Notes: a model not told the origin generated them from the sequence alone. A stretch of DNA of 64,000 nt from Streptomyces physcomitrii (GCF_012273655.1 NZ_JAAWWP010000002.1:442017-506016); one strand, 5' to 3'; positions 1 through 9,945 are shown, counted from the stretch's first letter. Numbers and translations are program-made.

Positions 1-1
1 C

Positions 2-313
2 GTGGTCGCCGTCCTCGCGGGCTGCGCCGGCACCCTCTCGCTGACCTCCGCCAAATCGGGCGCCCTGGTCGGCGTCGCCATCTCGGTGACCACGGTCCCG
101 GCCGCCTCGAACGCGGCCGTCGCCTTCAGCGTGGACGAGTACCACCAGGCCTGGGGCTCCACCGAGCAGCTGCTGCTCAACATGGTCGGCATCGTCCTCG
201 CGGGCACCTGCACCCTGCTGCTGCAGAAGGCCCTCTGGGCGGGCACCCACGGGCGCCGCCCGCTGCCGGGCCACTTCCCGGGCGCGCACCCGGCCTCCCG
301 CAAGGACCCCTGA
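2..313 (+). CDS. DUF389 family membrane protein, C-terminal fragment
   Basis: Only the last ~103 codons are in the window; the frame is open to the left edge, so the start lies outside. Visible are two hydrophobic membrane segments and the family-typical stretch of small residues (SAKSGALVGVAISVTTVPA), followed by a GSTEQLLLNMVGIVLAG helix and a basic tail. This matches the C-terminus of DUF389 (TIGR00341-type) integral membrane proteins, whose function is unknown. It converges on glmM. Confidence 0.75.
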   Translation: MVAVLAGCAGTLSLTSAKSGALVGVAISVTTVPAASNAAVAFSVDEYHQAWGSTEQLLLNMVGIVLAGTCTLLLQKALWAGTHGRRPLPGHFPGAHPASRKDP

Positions 314-360
314 GCACGCGGGCCCGCACCCGCTCCCGCACCCGCTCACGTACGCCAAAA

Positions 361-398
361 GCCGCGCCCCGCACGGCAGTTGCCGTACGGGGCGCGGC
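361..398. terminator. Bidirectional terminator between DUF389 gene and glmM
   Basis: A 17-bp inverted repeat (361-377 with 382-398, one mismatch, 4-nt loop) lies between two convergent gene ends. On the minus strand it is followed by a TTTTGG stretch. Confidence 0.7.
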
Positions 399-427
399 CC
401 GGCGGAAGGCGCGGACGCGGAACCGGC

Positions 428-1786
428 TCAGCCCAGCGCGGACTTGACCACGTCGGCGAGGCGGGCGGCCACCGCGCGGGCCTGGTCGATGTCGGCGGCC
501 TCGACCATCACCCGCACCAGCGGCTCGGTGCCCGAGGGGCGCAGCAGCACCCGGCCGGTGGCACCGAGGGTGCGCTCGGCCTCGGCGACGGCGGTGGCCA
601 GCTCGGCGGAGGTGGTGACCCGGGTCTTGTCCACATCGGGGACGTTGACCAGGACCTGCGGCAGCCGCTCCATGACGCCCGCGAGCTCGGCCAGGCTCCG
701 GCCGGTCTCCGCGACGCGGGCCGCGAGCAGCAGCCCGGTCAGGGTGCCGTCGCCGGTGGTGGCGTGGTCGAGGATGATGACGTGCCCGGACTGCTCGCCG
801 CCGAGGGCGAAGCCGTGCCGCTTCATCTCCTCCAGGACGTAGCGGTCGCCGACGGCGGTCTGCACCAGGCTCAGTCCCTCGCGCTCCAGGGCGAGCTTGA
901 AGCCGAGGTTGGACATCACGGTGGCCACCACGGTGTCCTCGCGCAGCACCCCCCGCTCACGCATGCCGAGCGCGAGCACCGCGAGGATCTGGTCCCCGTC
1001 GATCTCCGCGCCGGTGTGGTCCACGGCCAGGCAGCGGTCGGCGTCCCCGTCGTGCGCGATGCCGAGGTCGGCGCCCTGCTCGACGACGGCCGCCTTCAGC
1101 AGGTCGAGGTGGGTGGAGCCGCAGCCCTCGTTGATGTTGAGGCCGTCCGGCTCGGCGCCGATGGTGACGATCTCGGCCCCGGCCCGGGCGAAGGCGGCGG
1201 GCGAGACCCGGGAGGCGGCGCCGTGCGCCTCGTCCAGGACGATCTTCAGCCCGTCGAGCCGGTTGGGCAGCACCCCGAGCAGATGCGCCGTGTACTGCTC
1301 GACGCCCTCGGTGTACGGGGTGACCCGGCCGACCCCGGCTCCGGTCGGGCGGTCCCAGGGGGCGCCGGTGCGGTGCTCCTCGTAGACGGACTCGATGCGG
1401 TCCTCCAGCTCGTCGGCGAGCTTGTGGCCACCACGGGCGAAGAACTTGATGCCGTTGTCCGGCATGGCGTTGTGGCTGGCGGAGAGCATCACGCCGAGAT
1501 CCGCGCCGAGCACGCCGGTCAGATGGGCCACGGCCGGGGTGGGCAGCACGCCGACCCGCAGCACATCGACCCCGGCGCTGGCCAGGCCCGCCACCACGGC
1601 GGCCTCCAGGAACTCCCCGGACGCGCGGGGATCCCTGCCCACCACGGCCTTGGGCCGGTGGCCTGCGAAGGTGCCCGCCTCGGCGAGTACATGGGCCGCC
1701 GCCACGGAGAGGCCGAGCGCGAGCTCGACCGTCAGATCCGCATTGGCGACACCGCGCACGCCGTCCGTGCCGAAGAGTCGTCCCAC
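428..1786 (-). CDS. glmM: Phosphoglucosamine mutase GlmM
   Basis: Converts glucosamine-6-phosphate to glucosamine-1-phosphate on the cytoplasmic route to UDP-GlcNAc and peptidoglycan. The 452-aa protein begins [12 protein letters not shown]. It carries the active-site phosphoserine loop [13 protein letters not shown], the metal loop DGDADRC, the sugar-binding GEQSGH and the phosphate-binding [11 protein letters not shown]. The GTG start at 1786 was chosen because the family N-terminus GRLFGTDG begins there and a GGAGG ribosome site sits 6 nt upstream. It lies downstream of rplM-rpsI but is separated from rpsI by a terminator-like hairpin, so it probably has its own promoter in the 236-bp gap, which I could not identify. 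Confidence 0.97.
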   Translation of the reverse strand: MGRLFGTDGVRGVANADLTVELALGLSVAAAHVLAEAGTFAGHRPKAVVGRDPRASGEFLEAAVVAGLASAGVDVLRVGVLPTPAVAHLTGVLGADLGVMLSASHNAMPDNGIKFFARGGHKLADELEDRIESVYEEHRTGAPWDRPTGAGVGRVTPYTEGVEQYTAHLLGVLPNRLDGLKIVLDEAHGAASRVSPAAFARAGAEIVTIGAEPDGLNINEGCGSTHLDLLKAAVVEQGADLGIAHDGDADRCLAVDHTGAEIDGDQILAVLALGMRERGVLREDTVVATVMSNLGFKLALEREGLSLVQTAVGDRYVLEEMKRHGFALGGEQSGHVIILDHATTGDGTLTGLLLAARVAETGRSLAELAGVMERLPQVLVNVPDVDKTRVTTSAELATAVAEAERTLGATGRVLLRPSGTEPLVRVMVEAADIDQARAVAARLADVVKSALG

Positions 1787-1959
1787 TGGTGTCCTCCGAA
1801 CTTTCTCACTGCTCGCTGAAGCGCCGTCCGGGCGGCCCGTCCGCCCCGGGGAGAGTCGTCCGCTCTCGCAGGGTGGTCGGAAATCATTCGAACATGCAAG
1901 CCTTGAAGCGCCTTGTGTCGCTATACGTCCACATACACCCAAGGTCTGCCACAAACGAA

Positions 1960-1990
1960 CGCCCCGGCGGCACAGCGTGCCGCCGGGGCG
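1960..1990 (-). terminator. Terminator of rplM-rpsI
   Basis: A perfect 14-bp inverted repeat (1960-1973 with 1977-1990, 3-nt loop) lies 33 nt after the rpsI stop. The minus-strand sequence continues TTCGTTTGTGG. Confidence 0.8.
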
Positions 1991-2022
1991 AACGGAAGTA
2001 CAGGAAAGGCGTAATCCTGTGA

Positions 2023-2547
2023 TCAGCGCTTGCTGTACTGCGGGGCCTTGCGGGCCTTCTTCAGACCGGCCTTCTTGCGCTCGACCGCGCGGTCGTCGCG
2101 CTTGAGGAAGCCGGCCTTCTTGAGGGCGCCGCGGTTGTTGTCGACGTCGGCCTCGTTGAGGGCGCGGGCGACACCGAGGCGCAGGGCTCCGGCCTGACCG
2201 GAGACACCGCCGCCGGCGATGCGGGCGACGACGTCGTAACGGCCTTCGAGTTCGAGCACCTTGAAGGGCTCGTTGACTTCCTGCTGGTGCACCTTGTTCG
2301 GGAAGTAGTCCTCGAGGGTGCGACCGTTGATCTTCCACTTGCCGGTGCCCGGGACGATCCGGACACGGGCGATGGCGTTCTTGCGGCGGCCCAGTCCGGC
2401 GGCCGGCTGGGGCTCACCGAAACGCGAGGCCAGCGACTCGGACGTGTACTCGCCCTCGACGGGGACCTCGGTCTCGGAGGTGTACTGCTCGGTGTGCTCG
2501 ACGTCGGTTTCCTCGACGAGCGGCTGCTCAGCGGTGGTCTCGGCCAC
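2023..2547 (-). CDS. rpsI: 30S ribosomal protein S9
   Basis: Small-subunit protein whose C-terminal tail reaches the P-site tRNA. The conserved body starts near residue 50 ([15 protein letters not shown]) and ends in the S9 signature tail KAPQYSKR. The first ~48 residues are an acidic, Glu/Thr-rich extension common in streptomycete S9, giving 174 aa against ~130 in E. coli. The start is GTG at 2547 with GAGGAG just upstream. It is co-transcribed after rplM with a 42-nt gap. Confidence 0.97.
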   Translation of the reverse strand: MAETTAEQPLVEETDVEHTEQYTSETEVPVEGEYTSESLASRFGEPQPAAGLGRRKNAIARVRIVPGTGKWKINGRTLEDYFPNKVHQQEVNEPFKVLELEGRYDVVARIAGGGVSGQAGALRLGVARALNEADVDNNRGALKKAGFLKRDDRAVERKKAGLKKARKAPQYSKR

Positions 2548-2589
2548 GATGCTCCTCAGATTCTGTTCAGTCTTAGGGGGTGGCCGGGA

Positions 2590-3033
2590 TTACTGCGCGA
2601 CCTGGGTGATCTCGAACGGCACCGGCTGCTGGGCAGCGTGCGGGTGCGACTCGCCCGAGTAGACCTTCAGCTTCGAGAGCATCTGACGGCCCAGGGTGTT
2701 CTTGGGGAGCATGCCCTTGACGGCCTTCTCCACGGCCTTCTCGGGGTTGTTCGTGAGGAGGTCGTCGTAGCGGACGCTGCGCAGACCGCCCGGGTAACCG
2801 GAGTGGCGGTAGGCGAGCTTCTGGGTCCGCTTGTTGCCGGAGAGGTGCACCTTGTCGGCGTTGATGATGACGACGAAGTCACCGGTGTCGACGTGGGGCG
2901 CGTAGATCGGCTTGTGCTTGCCGCGCAGGAGGGAGGCGGCAGTGGTTGCCAGACGACCCAGGACAACATCCTGGGCGTCGATGACGTGCCACTGGCGCGT
3001 CACATCGCCGGGCTTGGGGCTGTACGTACGCAC
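2590..3033 (-). CDS. rplM: 50S ribosomal protein L13
   Basis: Early-assembling large-subunit protein of 147 aa, the normal family length. Recognisable segments are [25 protein letters not shown], the [18 protein letters not shown] core and [12 protein letters not shown]. The GTG start at 3033 gives the usual [11 protein letters not shown] beginning. It is the first gene of the rplM-rpsI unit, preceded by a ~210-nt leader from a clear promoter at 3251-3280. Confidence 0.97.
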   Translation of the reverse strand: MRTYSPKPGDVTRQWHVIDAQDVVLGRLATTAASLLRGKHKPIYAPHVDTGDFVVIINADKVHLSGNKRTQKLAYRHSGYPGGLRSVRYDDLLTNNPEKAVEKAVKGMLPKNTLGRQMLSKLKVYSGESHPHAAQQPVPFEITQVAQ

Positions 3034-3250
3034 GGTCGTAGCCTTCGCTTCTTCTGTGGTGGATGCCGCCGCACCCGTGAGAGGGGTACGGAGACAGGGT
3101 CCTGTTCAAGGTCACCACGGACGATCACGACAGCCATGACCGCGGCGGTCGACGCAAACCGCCTGCAGGTCGCTGGTCATCGGCCCGGTGGACCGGCGTA
3201 ACGGCGAGCTCACGTGAGTTTGAGCGCACCAGAACGCATAACAAAAGAGC

Positions 3251-3280
3251 AGACTACCCGCGCCGCCCCGGAAGGGTCAA
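3251..3280 (-). promoter_or_regulatory. Promoter of rplM-rpsI
   Basis: Read on the minus strand, TTGACC (3275-3280) and TAGTCT (3251-3256) are separated by 18 nt, a good housekeeping-sigma (HrdB-type) match. It gives a transcript start near 3244 and an unusually long ~210-nt untranslated leader. The rest of the 341-bp gap 3034-3374 holds no gene that I can support. Confidence 0.65.
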
Positions 3281-3374
3281 AACGCGGACCGGGCGGCCCC
3301 CTGCCCCGGCCCTGCGGCGAATCCTCACCCGCCCGGCGCACCGCTCAGGGCCCGCCCGCTCTAGGATGCGCCCC

Positions 3375-4550
3375 ATGAGCTTTGGGCAGGGGGGACCCCC
3401 GCGGGGTCCGGGCGACCCGGGTCAGCAGCCGGGCCGGGGCGGGGCCCAGCAGAACCCGCAGCAGAACAGCGGCCAGGGTTACGGCTACCCGCAGCAGGGC
3501 GGCGGCTACGGCTACCCCCAGCAGCAGCCGCAGGGGTACGGCTACCCCCCGCAGCAGAGCGGCGGCGGTTACGGCTACCCCCCGCAGGACAGCGGCCAGG
3601 GCTACGGCTACCCCCAGCAGAACAGCGGCGGCTACGGCTACCCGCCCCAGCAGCAGGCGCCGCCCCCTCAGCAGCACGGGCAGCAGGGGCAGCAGCAGTA
3701 CGGGCAGCAGCCGGACCAGGGGAACCGGTGGCAGCGGCCCGGCGGCGACGGCACCCCGGACTGGGGCGCCCTCGCCGAGGCCTCCGAGTCGCGCGCCCGC
3801 AGGCGCAAGTGGCTGATCGCGGGCGCCGCGGGCCTGGCCACCGTGCTGATAGGCGTGGGTGTGGCGGTCGGCGTGGTCTCGGCCAACGGGGACAGCGAGG
3901 CCTCCGACGACCCGAGCGGCAAGCTGCCCGGCACCGCGGACATCCCCAGCGACACCAGCAGGCCGGGCCCCTCCTTCGAGGCGACCACCCCTCCCCCGCC
4001 GCCGGACCCGATGGACTACATCTCCAGCGCGAAGAAGGACAAGGCGCCGCTCAGCCCCGGGACCCTCTTCCCGGGCACCAAGCTGACCAAGGGCGACCGG
4101 GTCTACCGGAAGGGCCCGGTCCGCGACACCAAGAAGTGCGCCGAGGCCACCCGCGGCGAGCTCGGCGGGGTGCTCACCAAGAACAAGTGCACCCGCATGA
4201 TCCGCGCCGCCTACACCCGCGAGGGCGTCTCGGTCACCATCGGCGTCGCCGTCTTCGACACCGCGGCCCAGGCCGCCAAGGTCGTCCAGCAGGCCGAGGA
4301 CGGCAACATCGTCTCGCTGACCGGCAAGCCGGTGGGCACCTACTGCCGCTCCGGCGTCTGCCGCGACACCGTCAACGCCCACGGCCGGTACGCCTACTTC
4401 AGCATCTCGGGCTTCACCAGCGGCAAGGACGTCACCAAGAAGGACCGCGAGGTCTACCGCGTCGGCGACGACCTGCGCGTCTTCACCTACAACCAGATCA
4501 ACCGGCGCGGCGAGGCCCAGGCCTCGGCGGCGGCCGAGGCACCCCAGTAG
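3375..4550 (+). CDS. Single-pass membrane protein with YGYP repeats
   Basis: Function not recognised. The 391-aa product has three parts: a low-complexity Gly/Gln/Pro/Tyr N-terminus (residues ~1-120) with six GYGYP units; one membrane helix (WLIAGAAGLATVLIGVGVAV, ~residue 140) preceded by RARRRK; and a ~220-residue outer region with a Pro-rich linker and a compact domain with four Cys (KKCAE, KNKC, YCRSGVC). Charge placement suggests N-in/C-out topology. I chose the ATG at 3375 over 3366 because an AGGA sits at the right distance from it. It is transcribed divergently from rplM and converges on truA. The repeats may mediate protein-protein contact (inference). Confidence 0.8.
   Translation: MSFGQGGPPRGPGDPGQQPGRGGAQQNPQQNSGQGYGYPQQGGGYGYPQQQPQGYGYPPQQSGGGYGYPPQDSGQGYGYPQQNSGGYGYPPQQQAPPPQQHGQQGQQQYGQQPDQGNRWQRPGGDGTPDWGALAEASESRARRRKWLIAGAAGLATVLIGVGVAVGVVSANGDSEASDDPSGKLPGTADIPSDTSRPGPSFEATTPPPPPDPMDYISSAKKDKAPLSPGTLFPGTKLTKGDRVYRKGPVRDTKKCAEATRGELGGVLTKNKCTRMIRAAYTREGVSVTIGVAVFDTAAQAAKVVQQAEDGNIVSLTGKPVGTYCRSGVCRDTVNAHGRYAYFSISGFTSGKDVTKKDREVYRVGDDLRVFTYNQINRRGEAQASAAAEAPQ
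3475..3660 (+). repeat. In-frame tandem repeat encoding GYGYP units
   Basis: Six degenerate copies of a GGYGYPQQ-coding unit occur at variable 24-36 nt spacing inside the membrane-protein gene. The DNA units are near-identical (TACGGCTACCC core), so copy number could vary between strains. Confidence 0.75.
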
Positions 4551-4590
4551 CCCGGCACCCCGGCGGGGCACTTTCGCGCGCCGGGCGGGC

Positions 4591-5445
4591 TCAGCAGCAG
4601 CCCGCCCCCGGCAGCGTCCGCCGGTTGCGCGCCTCCAGGTTCCGGGCGGCCAGCAACTCGTCCGCGGGATAGCCGACTTCCTCCAGGGTGAGCCCGTGCG
4701 GCCGCACCACGTGCACCGCCGAGTCCCGTACGCCCGCGGCGAGCACCCGGCCCGGCCAGTCCGGCTCCCGGTGCCCGTCCCCGACGAAGAGCAGCGCCCC
4801 GATCAGCGAGCGCACCATGTTGTGGCAGAAGGCGTCCGCCCGCACCGTGGCCGTGACGATGCCGTCCGCGTCCCGTACCAGGCTCAGCTCCTGGAGCGTG
4901 CGGATGGTCGTCGCGCCCTCGCGCTTCTTGCAGTAGGCGGCGAAGTCGTGCTCGCCGAGCAGCGCCCGGGCCGCCTCGTTCATCGCCGCGACGTCCAGCG
5001 GCCAGTCGTGCCACAGGACATGGCCGCGCAGCAGCGGGTCGACGCCGCCGGGGTGGTCGGTGATCCGGTAGGCGTAGCGCCGCCAGATCGCCGAGAAGCG
5101 GGCGTTGAACCCGCCGGGCGCCTCGTCCGCGCGCCAGATCCGTACGTCCTTGGGCAGCCGTCCGGCCAGCCGCTTGAGCAGCTTCTCGCGGTGCTCGGCC
5201 CAGAGCGCGGCGGGCAGGTCGACATGGGCCACCTGTCCGCGGGCGTGCACCCCGGAGTCGGTGCGCCCGGCCACGGTCAGCTCGAAGCCCCGCTCGGCGC
5301 GCGTCACCACCCGCAGCGCGTCCTCGATCTCGCCCTGCACGGTGCGCCGCCCCCCGGCCTGCTTCGCCCAGCCGGAGAACTCCCGGCCGTCGTAGCTCAG
5401 ATCAAGCCGCACCCGTACGAAGCCGGGCTCCACCTCGTCCGCCAC
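4591..5445 (-). CDS. truA: tRNA pseudouridine(38-40) synthase TruA
   Basis: Isomerises uridines 38-40 in the tRNA anticodon arm. The 284-aa protein carries the catalytic aspartate in GRTDSGVHA (Asp63 from the chosen start), the RLDLSYDG N-terminal strand and the HDFAAYCKK and [10 protein letters not shown] motifs. The GTG at 5445 is preferred to an upstream ATG at 5505 because AGGAGG lies 9 nt upstream and it reproduces the usual 284-aa streptomycete length. It is downstream of rplQ, but a hairpin at 5511-5540 separates them. Confidence 0.95.
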   Translation of the reverse strand: MADEVEPGFVRVRLDLSYDGREFSGWAKQAGGRRTVQGEIEDALRVVTRAERGFELTVAGRTDSGVHARGQVAHVDLPAALWAEHREKLLKRLAGRLPKDVRIWRADEAPGGFNARFSAIWRRYAYRITDHPGGVDPLLRGHVLWHDWPLDVAAMNEAARALLGEHDFAAYCKKREGATTIRTLQELSLVRDADGIVTATVRADAFCHNMVRSLIGALLFVGDGHREPDWPGRVLAAGVRDSAVHVVRPHGLTLEEVGYPADELLAARNLEARNRRTLPGAGCC

Positions 5446-5510
5446 CTTCCGGGGCCTCCTGTCCATCCGCCCGGCCACCGCGCCGGGTCCAGCGGGTCCG
5501 CGCATGGCAC

Positions 5511-5540
5511 GGGCCCGTACCCCGGGAGGGATACGGGCCC
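5511..5540 (-). terminator. Hairpin after rplQ
   Basis: Inverted repeat GGGCCCGTACCC (5511-5522) with GGGATACGGGCCC (5528-5540) lies 21 nt beyond the rplQ stop. It probably ends the infA-to-rplQ unit, possibly with some read-through into truA. Confidence 0.6.
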
Positions 5541-5560
5541 ATGCGACGCGTTCAGAACGC

Positions 5561-6064
5561 TCAGGCGTCCTTGGCGTCCTCGGCCGGAGCCTCGGCGTCG
5601 TCCTTCTTCAGGTCCGCGGCCGGGGCCTCGTCCTGCTTCTGGGCGTCTTCCTTGACCGCGCGCTTGGTCGCGGCCTCGGCCTCACCGGTGGCCTGCTGGG
5701 CCACGGTCAGGGCCTCCACCAGCTCGATGACGGCCATGGGCGCGTTGTCGCCACGGCGGTTACCGATCTTGGTGATACGGGTGTAGCCACCCGGGCGGTT
5801 CTCGTACCGCGGGCCGATCTCCGTGAAGAGCGTGTGCACGATGCTCTTGTCGGTGATGACCTGGAGCACCTGGCGGCGGTTGTGAAGGTCGCCCTTCTTC
5901 GCCTTGGTGACCAGACGCTCGGCGTAGGGCCGCAGACGGCGGGCCTTCGCCTCGGTGGTGGTGATGCGGCCGTGCTCGAAGAGCGACTTCGCGAGGTTCG
6001 CGAGAAGCAGCTTCTCGTGCGCGGCGCTGCCGCCAAAACGGGCACCCTTGGTGGGCTTCGGCAT
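5561..6064 (-). CDS. rplQ: 50S ribosomal protein L17
   Basis: Large-subunit protein near the exit tunnel. The N-terminal ~118 residues carry the family motifs ([52 protein letters not shown]). The last ~45 residues are an Ala/Lys/Asp/Glu-rich tail typical of actinobacterial L17, giving 167 aa. It follows rpoA by 143 nt in the usual rpoA-rplQ pair. Confidence 0.97.
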   Translation of the reverse strand: MPKPTKGARFGGSAAHEKLLLANLAKSLFEHGRITTTEAKARRLRPYAERLVTKAKKGDLHNRRQVLQVITDKSIVHTLFTEIGPRYENRPGGYTRITKIGNRRGDNAPMAVIELVEALTVAQQATGEAEAATKRAVKEDAQKQDEAPAADLKKDDAEAPAEDAKDA

Positions 6065-6207
6065 GGTGTTGCTCCTTCAGGTCTGCACCGGCCGTATCAG
6101 GTACCGGTGTCAGTGTCCGCGCGGGCGAGTGCCCGGCGGAGATCCGGGCGGACCCGGAAGTCTGCGCCCGCGGAGCACCCGGTGAGGGCGCCCCGCGGAC
6201 AGACAGC

Positions 6208-7230
6208 TCAGTACTGCTCGGTCTCCACGAAACCGGTGTCGCCCTCGTCGTCCGCACCGAAGGCGTCCGCCGCGGCGGTCGGGTCGAATCCGGGCGGGCT
6301 GTCCTTGAGCGCGAGGCCCATCCCGGCCAGCTTCGCCTTGACCTCGTCGATCGACTTGGCACCGAAGTTGCGGATGTCGAGCAGGTCGGCCTCGGAGCGC
6401 GCGACCAGTTCACCCACGGAGTGGATGCCCTCACGCTTGAGGCAGTTGTACGAGCGGACCGTGAGCTCCAGCTCCTCGATCGGCAGCGCGAGATCGGCGG
6501 CGAGGGCGGCATCCGTCGGGGACGGGCCCATGTCGATGCCCTCGGCGTCGATGTTGAGCTCGCGGGCCAGGCCGAAGAGCTCGACCAGGGTCTTGCCCGC
6601 GGAGGCCATGGCGTCCCGGGGGCGCATGGCCTGCTTGGTCTCGACGTCGACGATGAGCTTGTCGAAGTCGGTGCGCTGCTCGACTCGGGTCGCCTCGACC
6701 TTGTAGGTGACCTTGAGGACCGGGCTGTAGATGGAGTCGACCGGGATCCGGCCGATCTCCTGGCCCAGCTGCTTGTTCTGCACGGCGGAGACGTAGCCGC
6801 GGCCGCGCTCGACGGTCAGCTCCATCTCCAGCTTGCCCTTGCCGTTGAGCGTGGCGAGGACCAGGTCGGGGTTGTGGACCTCGACACCGGCCGGGGGCGC
6901 GATGTCGGCGGCGGTGACCAGACCCGGGCCCTGCTTGCGCAGGTACATCACGACCGGCTCGTCGTGCTCCGAGGAGACGACCAGCTGCTTGATGTTGAGG
7001 ATCAGGTCGGTGACGTCCTCCTTGACGCCCGGCACGGTGGTGAACTCGTGCAGGACACCGTCGATGCGGATGGACGTGACCGCCGCACCCGGGATCGAGG
7101 AGAGGAGCGTACGGCGGAGCGAGTTGCCGAGGGTGTAGCCGAAGCCCGGCTCCAGCGGCTCGATCACGAACCGGGAGCGGAACTCGTCGACGACCTCTTC
7201 GGTCAACGAGGGACGCTGAGCGATCAGCAT
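6208..7230 (-). CDS. rpoA: RNA polymerase alpha subunit
   Basis: Scaffold for core polymerase assembly and target of activators and UP elements. At 340 aa it has the family length. It has an N-terminal dimerisation domain ([28 protein letters not shown] at ~22-50), a linker, and a C-terminal helix-hairpin-helix domain ([21 protein letters not shown], then [20 protein letters not shown]). It lies between rpsK and rplQ with gaps of 168 and 143 nt. The longer gaps may hold an internal promoter or processing site, which I did not resolve. Confidence 0.98.
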   Translation of the reverse strand: MLIAQRPSLTEEVVDEFRSRFVIEPLEPGFGYTLGNSLRRTLLSSIPGAAVTSIRIDGVLHEFTTVPGVKEDVTDLILNIKQLVVSSEHDEPVVMYLRKQGPGLVTAADIAPPAGVEVHNPDLVLATLNGKGKLEMELTVERGRGYVSAVQNKQLGQEIGRIPVDSIYSPVLKVTYKVEATRVEQRTDFDKLIVDVETKQAMRPRDAMASAGKTLVELFGLARELNIDAEGIDMGPSPTDAALAADLALPIEELELTVRSYNCLKREGIHSVGELVARSEADLLDIRNFGAKSIDEVKAKLAGMGLALKDSPPGFDPTAAADAFGADDEGDTGFVETEQY

Positions 7231-7398
7231 GAAGTGATTCCTTCAGTCAGGGGCACCCGCTATTTGATGCCCGACTTCCCGGACCGAGGTCCGGGTTCCA
7301 CTTGCAAGGGTACGGGCGGCACGGCCCCGCGAGGGAGTCGTACCGCCCGATGACCCGGAAGCTGCGCTGTGGACGGGGCCGGGATCCGGCCCCGGGCC

Positions 7399-7803
7399 TC
7401 AGACGCGCCGGCGCTTGGGCGGACGGCAGCCGTTGTGCGGGGTGGGGGTGACGTCCTGGATCGAGCCGACCTCGAGGCCGGTGGCCTGGAGGGAGCGGAT
7501 CGCGGTCTCACGGCCGGAGCCGGGACCCTTGACGAAGACGTCGACCTTGCGCATGCCGTGCTCCTGCGCGCGGCGGGCGGCCGACTCGGCGGCCATCTGC
7601 GCGGCGAAGGGGGTGGACTTGCGCGAGCCCTTGAAGCCGACGTGGCCGGCGGAGGCCCAGGAGATCACGTTGCCCGTGGGGTCGGTGATCGAGACGATCG
7701 TGTTGTTGAACGTGCTCTTGATGTGCGCGTGGCCGTGAGCGACGTTCTTCTTTTCCTTGCGGCGCACCTTCTTGGCAGCGCCCTGACGTCCCTTGGGGGG
7801 CAT
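7399..7803 (-). CDS. rpsK: 30S ribosomal protein S11
   Basis: Platform protein of the small subunit near the mRNA exit. It has 134 aa, with a basic N-terminus, the core [22 protein letters not shown] and the C-terminal signature [18 protein letters not shown]. It lies downstream of rpsM (95-nt gap) in the infA-rpmJ-rpsM-rpsK-rpoA-rplQ unit. Confidence 0.97.
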   Translation of the reverse strand: MPPKGRQGAAKKVRRKEKKNVAHGHAHIKSTFNNTIVSITDPTGNVISWASAGHVGFKGSRKSTPFAAQMAAESAARRAQEHGMRKVDVFVKGPGSGRETAIRSLQATGLEVGSIQDVTPTPHNGCRPPKRRRV

Positions 7804-7899
7804 GTCTTAACTCCTACGGGAGGTGGTCGGTCCTACAGCGAAGACCGCTGGTACGCGGTGGTCCGGACGAGAGCCGGACACCGCCGAGTCCGCTGCGGA

Positions 7900-8280
7900 C
7901 TACTTCTTGCCCGGCTTCTTCTTGCCGGCGATGGCGCGACGCGGGCCCTTGCGGGTGCGGGCGTTGGTGCTGGTGCGCTGACCGTGCACGGGCAGGCCAC
8001 GGCGGTGACGCAGACCCTGGTAGCAGCCGATCTCGACCTTGCGGCGGATGTCGGCCTGAACCTCGCGGCGGAGGTCACCCTCGGTCTTGAGGTTGGCGTC
8101 CACGTACTCGCGGATCTTGACCAGCTCCTCCTCGGAGAGGTCACGCACGCGGGTGTTGGGGTTCACGCCGGTCTCGACCAGCGTCTTCTGCGACAGGGTC
8201 CGGCCGATGCCGAACACGTAGGTGAGGGCGACCTCCACACGCTTGTCGCGCGGGATGTCGACACCGGAAACGCGTGCCAT
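7900..8280 (-). CDS. rpsM: 30S ribosomal protein S13
   Basis: Small-subunit head protein bridging to L5 and contacting tRNA. It has 126 aa, begins [21 protein letters not shown], contains the conserved [17 protein letters not shown] segment and ends in a Lys-rich tail. A 217-nt gap separates it from rpmJ; I see no gene in that gap. Confidence 0.97.
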   Translation of the reverse strand: MARVSGVDIPRDKRVEVALTYVFGIGRTLSQKTLVETGVNPNTRVRDLSEEELVKIREYVDANLKTEGDLRREVQADIRRKVEIGCYQGLRHRRGLPVHGQRTSTNARTRKGPRRAIAGKKKPGKK

Positions 8281-8497
8281 TCAATGGCTCCAGTTGATTC
8301 GCGGAGGTCTTCCACAAGGCCGCTCCCGACCCGCCGGCCGTCTCCCTCGCGGGAAGACGAAGTGCGGTACGGACGGGTCCCCGGCCTCCGACCGGGGGTG
8401 TCGCCACTCCGAGGACGCGATGCCTCGGAAGTTCAGACGGGCCCTGCGTATTTTCTTTGCTTGCGTCGCGCGAAGTTCTGCGGAGTGCAGACCTGCG

Positions 8498-8611
8498 TCA
8501 GCCCTGGCGCTGCTTGTGGCGCGGGTTGTCGCAGATGATCATGACTCGGCCGTGACGGCGAATCACCCTGCACTTGTCGCAGATCTTCTTGACGCTCGGC
8601 TTGACCTTCAT
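8498..8611 (-). CDS. rpmJ: 50S ribosomal protein L36 (zinc-binding C+ form)
   Basis: A 37-aa protein beginning [14 protein letters not shown] and ending [11 protein letters not shown]. It retains the zinc-ribbon ligands (Cys11, Cys14, Cys27, His32), so this is the C+ type rather than the zinc-free paralogue that many actinobacteria also carry. It lies between infA and rpsM as expected. Confidence 0.95.
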   Translation of the reverse strand: MKVKPSVKKICDKCRVIRRHGRVMIICDNPRHKQRQG

Positions 8612-8679
8612 GGGTGTGAGGTTCTCCGGGTCAGTGCCAGCAACCCCGCCACCGGACGGCAGCGGGGTACGGGCAAGAT

Positions 8680-8901
8680 CTACTTGTACCGGTAGACGAT
8701 CCGGCCACGGGTCAGGTCGTACGGAGACAGCTCCACCACGACCCGGTCGTCAGGGAGGATACGGATGTAGTGCATACGCATCTTGCCGCTGATGTGTGCC
8801 AGGACCTGGTGGCCGTTCTGGAGCTCGACCTTGAACATGGCGTTCGGAAGAGACTCGACGACAGTGCCCTCGATCTCGATGGCACCTTGCTTCTTGGCCA
8901 C
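8680..8901 (-). CDS. infA: Translation initiation factor IF-1
   Basis: An OB-fold factor that binds the 30S A site during initiation. From the GTG at 8901 it is 73 aa, the standard length, beginning [17 protein letters not shown] and ending [12 protein letters not shown]. An in-frame ATG at 8967 would add 22 residues that do not fit the family, so it was rejected. It is the first gene of the infA-rpmJ-rpsM-rpsK-rpoA-rplQ unit. Confidence 0.96.
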   Translation of the reverse strand: MAKKQGAIEIEGTVVESLPNAMFKVELQNGHQVLAHISGKMRMHYIRILPDDRVVVELSPYDLTRGRIVYRYK

Positions 8902-8992
8902 GCTTCGCCCTTCGAATCGACTACCTTGATCGGCCCCGCCCCCTGACCATCCCCGTGAAGAGGACATGCAGGGACACGCGAGCCGACGAGTC

Positions 8993-9022
8993 AGTCTACG
9001 TCAGCGTCGAAGGAAAAACGAA
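8993..9022 (-). promoter_or_regulatory. Candidate infA promoter
   Basis: On the minus strand, TAGACT (8993-8998) lies 18 nt downstream of a weak -35, TTCGTT (9017-9022), about 90 nt upstream of infA. The -10 is convincing and the -35 is not. Confidence 0.4.
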
Positions 9023-9108
9023 ATCGTGCGGCAAGAGAACAGGCTTCCCGCTCCCGGCGATCCTTAATCACCCCCGGGAACGGGCCGGAGCCCGGGCCGG
9101 GACCGCCC

Positions 9109-9945
9109 TCAGCCCAGCGGATCGGGCGCCGGAGTCACCCCGTAGGCCGCCAGCCGCTCCCGGCCGCAGTCGGGGGCGGTGAGGACCAGCGGGCCCTGCT
9201 CGGTGATGGCCACCGAGTGCTCCCAGTGCGAGGACCAGCTGTCGTCCAGGGTGAGGACGGTCCAGTCGTCGGAGAGGGTCTTGGTCTTCGGGGTGCCGAG
9301 CGAGACCATCGGCTCGATCGCCAGGCACATCCCGGGCACCAGCTTCGGACCGCGGCCGCGGCGGCGCTCCACGTAGTTCAGCAGGTGCGGGTCCATGTGC
9401 ATCTGGGTGCCGATGCCGTGGCCGCCGTAGTCCTCGATGATCCCGTACTTGCCGCCGCCCGGGCGCGGCTGGCGGCGGATGAAGGTCTCCACCGCGCGCG
9501 AGATGTCGACGAGCCGGTTGCCGGTCCTCATCGCGGCGATCCCGGCCCACATGGACTCCTCGGTCACCCGGGACAGCTCCGTCAGCTCGGGGGCGTGGCC
9601 GCTGCCGACGAAGGCGGTGAAGGCGGCGTCGCCGTGCCAGCCGTCCACGATGGCGCCGGCGTCGATGGAGATGATGTCGCCGTCCTTGAGCACGACGTCC
9701 GGGCTCGGGATGCCGTGCACGACGACCTCGTTGGGCGAGGTGCAGATGGTCGCCGGAAAGCCGCCGTAGCCGAGGAAGTTGGACTTCGCGCCGTGCTCCG
9801 CGAGCACCTTGCGCGCCACGTCGTCCAGGTCCTTGGTGCTCGCCCCCGGCACCGCCGCCTCGCGGGTGGCCCGGTGGATCTCGGCGACGACCAGCCCCGC
9901 CTCACGCATCTTCGCGATCTGCTCGGGGGTCTTGATCTCCACCAT
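9109..9945 (-). CDS. map: Type I methionine aminopeptidase
   Basis: Removes the initiator methionine from nascent proteins using a dinuclear metal centre. At 278 aa from the ATG at 9945 it matches the secY-adk-linked streptomycete enzyme. Metal ligands can be read: the two aspartates in SIDAGAIVDGWHGDAAF, the histidine in GGHGIGTQMH, and glutamates in AIEPMV and the C-terminal TEQGPLVLT. It follows adk, but the strong hairpin at 10091-10125 lies between, so map expression may depend on read-through or its own promoter. Confidence 0.96.
   Translation of the reverse strand: MVEIKTPEQIAKMREAGLVVAEIHRATREAAVPGASTKDLDDVARKVLAEHGAKSNFLGYGGFPATICTSPNEVVVHGIPSPDVVLKDGDIISIDAGAIVDGWHGDAAFTAFVGSGHAPELTELSRVTEESMWAGIAAMRTGNRLVDISRAVETFIRRQPRPGGGKYGIIEDYGGHGIGTQMHMDPHLLNYVERRRGRGPKLVPGMCLAIEPMVSLGTPKTKTLSDDWTVLTLDDSWSSHWEHSVAITEQGPLVLTAPDCGRERLAAYGVTPAPDPLG

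Noticed and set aside
3475..3660. Regular repeats that might suggest a CRISPR array.
   Set aside because: Units are in frame, code for GYGYP and have no unique spacers. No CRISPR array or cas gene is seen anywhere in the window.
4551..4590. Possible terminator between the YGYP protein gene and truA.
   Set aside because: Arms of only six bases with a 23-nt loop; not strong enough to list.
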